7,814 nt of DNA. It comes from a candidate division TM6 bacterium UASB124. Lineage in GTDB: Bacteria; Babelota; Babeliae; Babelales; RVW-14. The notes below the pieces were generated by a model. That model was not told the DNA's origin. It saw only the letters and a program-made list of their open reading frames with translations, and searched no databases. Positions within the stretch are counted from its first letter, which is position 1. Each line of letters starts with the position of its first letter. The stretch covers positions 1 through 7,814 of the forward strand of contig CAMBZK010000046.1 in NCBI GenBank assembly GCA_945872225.1, read 5' to 3'. Shown one piece after another: positions 6,605-7,814 of the stretch. The position numbers and the translations under genes are program-made.

Positions 6605-7446
6605 GCAAGAATGCTTTTTCTTGGGTTTATGATATTAAAGGGAACGACGGTTCCCTTTTTTTTATTTTAGGTATGTGTGCACTTGAGGGCGAAGCAATCG
6701 CTATGCGTCATGCAGAATTTTTAAAAAAACTGTCGGATAAAATGGGCTTTAAGCTTATTTTTAAAGCGGCTTTTGATAAAGCAAATCGCTTGTCTGCTAC
6801 TGGTGGCCGTGGGATTGGCCTTGATGCATCCTGCCGTATTTTTGAAAATATCAGGCAGACTTTTCAGGTGCCTGTGATTACTGATGTGCATGAAAGTGCA
6901 CAGGTTGCTCAGATTGCTGATGTGGTTGATGTGCTACAAATTCCTGCCATGCTATGCCGTCAAACTGATCTGGTTGTTGCTGCCGCGGCAACAGGTAAGC
7001 CGATACATCTTAAAAAAGGGCAGTTCCTTGCTCCTGATAATTGGTTTAGTATTGCAAACAAAGCTGAGGCTGCCGGCAATAAAAATGTTTGGTTTTGTGA
7101 GCGTGGAACAACATTTGGCTATCATGACCTCATCGTTGATTTTCGGAGCTTTGCCACCGTCAAAGAAGCTGGCTACCCTGTTGTTTTTGACGTTACGCAC
7201 GCGGTGCAGCGTCCTGGTGGGATGGGGACCTCTTCAGGTGGGCAGCGCCATTTTGTGCCCCCACTAGCAGTTTCTGCTGTTGCGCAGGGCATAGCAGGGA
7301 TCTTTATGGAAGTGCATGAAACCCCTGAGTGTGCGGTGTCTGACGGCCCTAATTCTATTAGGCTTTCTGATCTTGAAGCGCTGGTTGGGTACTTACAAGG
7401 CCTAGATGCTTGGACCAAGCAGCGAGCCATACCTGCTTGCAAATAG
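6601..7446 (+). CDS. kdsA: 3-deoxy-D-manno-octulosonate 8-phosphate synthase (KdsA), metal-dependent type
   Basis: KdsA condenses phosphoenolpyruvate with arabinose 5-phosphate to give Kdo 8-phosphate, precursor of the Kdo that links lipid A to LPS core. The 281 residues form the family TIM barrel. Motifs include FKAAFDKANR (54-63), PVITDVHE (91-98), VDVLQIPAMLCRQTDLV (109-125), KKGQF (138-142), FDVTHAVQ (196-203), MEVH (236-239) and SDGPN (247-251). C26 in FILGMCALEG replaces the Asn of the E. coli enzyme. Together with H200, E237 and D248 it completes the ligand set of the metal-dependent class. The usual GPC is GMC here, and the usual S after ALE is G30. The start overlaps nusB as ATGA, with AGAAGAG (6585-6591) upstream. 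The early codons contain an intrinsic-terminator-like sequence described separately; the encoded FFILG strand is needed for the barrel, so the start cannot lie after it. Confidence 0.95.
   Translation: MSKNAFSWVYDIKGNDGSLFFILGMCALEGEAIAMRHAEFLKKLSDKMGFKLIFKAAFDKANRLSATGGRGIGLDASCRIFENIRQTFQVPVITDVHESAQVAQIADVVDVLQIPAMLCRQTDLVVAAAATGKPIHLKKGQFLAPDNWFSIANKAEAAGNKNVWFCERGTTFGYHDLIVDFRSFATVKEAGYPVVFDVTHAVQRPGGMGTSSGGQRHFVPPLAVSAVAQGIAGIFMEVHETPECAVSDGPNSIRLSDLEALVGYLQGLDAWTKQRAIPACK
6637..6668 (+). terminator. Intrinsic-terminator-like hairpin inside kdsA
   Basis: AAAGGGAAC (6637-6645) pairs perfectly with GTTCCCTTT (6650-6658) around a GACG loop, and a run of eight T (6656-6663) followed by ATTTT completes a textbook rho-independent terminator reading in the + direction. 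It lies 33 bases after the nusB stop but occupies codons 13-23 of kdsA. A second weak hairpin, CAAGAA (6606-6611) with TTCTTG (6618-6623), lies just upstream. Ribosomes translating from the kdsA start would cover it, so it may act only when translation fails; function is inferred. Confidence 0.65.
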
Positions 7447-7583
7447 CGGCATTTTCTATGGAAAAAATAATCAAATTAACATGCCGTGAAAAACATGGTA
7501 GAAGTACTGTGTGATTGCTTAGTTCTCGAGCAGTTAAAATAGTGCAATTTGATTATTTATTCATGAAAAGATGATCGGCTGTT
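7447..7583. repeat. Gap after kdsA with a 13-bp inverted repeat
   Basis: No gene is seen in these 137 AT-rich bases. AAATAATCAAATT (7465-7477) is a perfect inverted match to AATTTGATTATTT (7546-7558), 68 bases apart. CGGCAT (7447-7452), directly after the kdsA stop, also pairs with ATGCCG (7481-7486), and because the left 13-mer sits in the loop of that stem, the two pairings cross as in a pseudoknot. There is no T-rich terminator tail. A -10-like TAAAAT (7535-7540) lacks a good -35. The hydrolase gene start follows at 7584 with no clear ribosome site. Confidence 0.55.
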
Positions 7584-7814
7584 ATGCGTACTTCCTGGTT
7601 GCGGTTACTGCTTTTTGTTTGTTTTGCTTGGTCTGGTCTGGATGCAGTTGTTATTGTTATTCATGGATCATTTGCTACAACACGTTCATGGTGGACATCT
7701 AAAGGTTCTTTCTTTAAAGAAATTGAGCGACAAGCTGCTTGCTTTGGTGAAGCAGTGGTGCCCTTTGGCTGGTCTGGTTTTCCCACGGCAGAGCATATAG
7801 CCGTTGCTGGCAAT
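7584..7814 (+). CDS. Exported alpha/beta-hydrolase-like protein, N-terminal part
   Basis: An open frame of 77 codons from ATG 7584 runs off the right edge. Residues 1-21 (MRTSWLRLLLFVCFAWSGLDA) look like a signal peptide: basic start, hydrophobic core, small residue at the end. Then comes a hydrophobic strand followed by HG (VVIVIHGSFATTRSWW, 22-37), as in the oxyanion-hole strand of alpha/beta hydrolases and lipases. FGWSG (61-65) follows about 25 residues later, a pattern I associate with the same group. The nucleophile elbow (G-x-S-x-G) and the Asp and His of a triad would lie beyond the window, so activity and substrate are unknown. It is separated from kdsA by a structured 137-base gap and may be a separate transcript. 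Another + frame (ATG 7571) gives a shorter Cys-rich product and is less likely. Confidence 0.65.
   Translation, partial: MRTSWLRLLLFVCFAWSGLDAVVIVIHGSFATTRSWWTSKGSFFKEIERQAACFGEAVVPFGWSGFPTAEHIAVAGN

Noticed and set aside
7615..7800. A 61-codon + frame near the right edge
   Set aside because: It is the +1 shadow of the frame starting at 7584, which has a signal peptide and the hydrolase HG strand and stays open to the window end.

Overview
The window is 7.8 kb of densely packed bacterial chromosome with every convincing gene on the + strand. Most genes are recognisable housekeeping or envelope genes. The lpxD and kdsA genes (lipid A and Kdo synthesis) and a Skp/OmpH-type periplasmic chaperone indicate a diderm, LPS-making bacterium. 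Base composition is moderate, near 45% GC by eye. The lineage cannot be fixed from the sequence alone. The divergence of the proteins and the loose mixture of gene neighbours would fit an under-sampled phylum such as Ca. Dependentiae (TM6), but that is a guess.

Layout: positions 1-163 hold an unresolved left edge and a compact REP-like element (105-156) that folds into a three-way junction directly in front of acpS (164-589). acpS overlaps a HerA/DUF87-type ATPase gene (579-2171). After an 82-base gap come skp (2254-2868), lpxD (2889-3929), a divergent PRPP synthetase (3929-4828, one-base overlap with lpxD) and pth (4841-5377). A 108-base gap carries the best promoter in the window (TTGCCA, 17 bases, TATAGT with an extended -10 TG) plus small repeats, and drives efp (5486-6046), nusB (6059-6604) and kdsA (6601-7446). 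nusB and kdsA share an ATGA overlap. A 137-base gap with a 13-bp perfect inverted repeat then precedes an exported alpha/beta-hydrolase-like gene cut off by the window end (7584-7814).

Functional themes: AcpS makes holo-ACP, which carries the 3-hydroxyacyl chain that LpxD uses. Skp and LpxD are neighbours, as in many Gram-negative genomes. KdsA makes the Kdo precursor of the LPS core. Pth and EF-P serve translation, NusB serves transcription antitermination, and the PRPP synthetase feeds nucleotide synthesis.

The most notable non-gene signal is a textbook intrinsic terminator (9-bp stem, GACG loop, eight T) lying inside the first 21 codons of kdsA, directly downstream of the antitermination-factor gene nusB. 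Second is the REP-like element whose 3' arm occupies the leader of acpS. I see no CRISPR array, tRNA, rRNA, transposase, phage gene or toxin-antitoxin pair, and no clear new multi-gene system.
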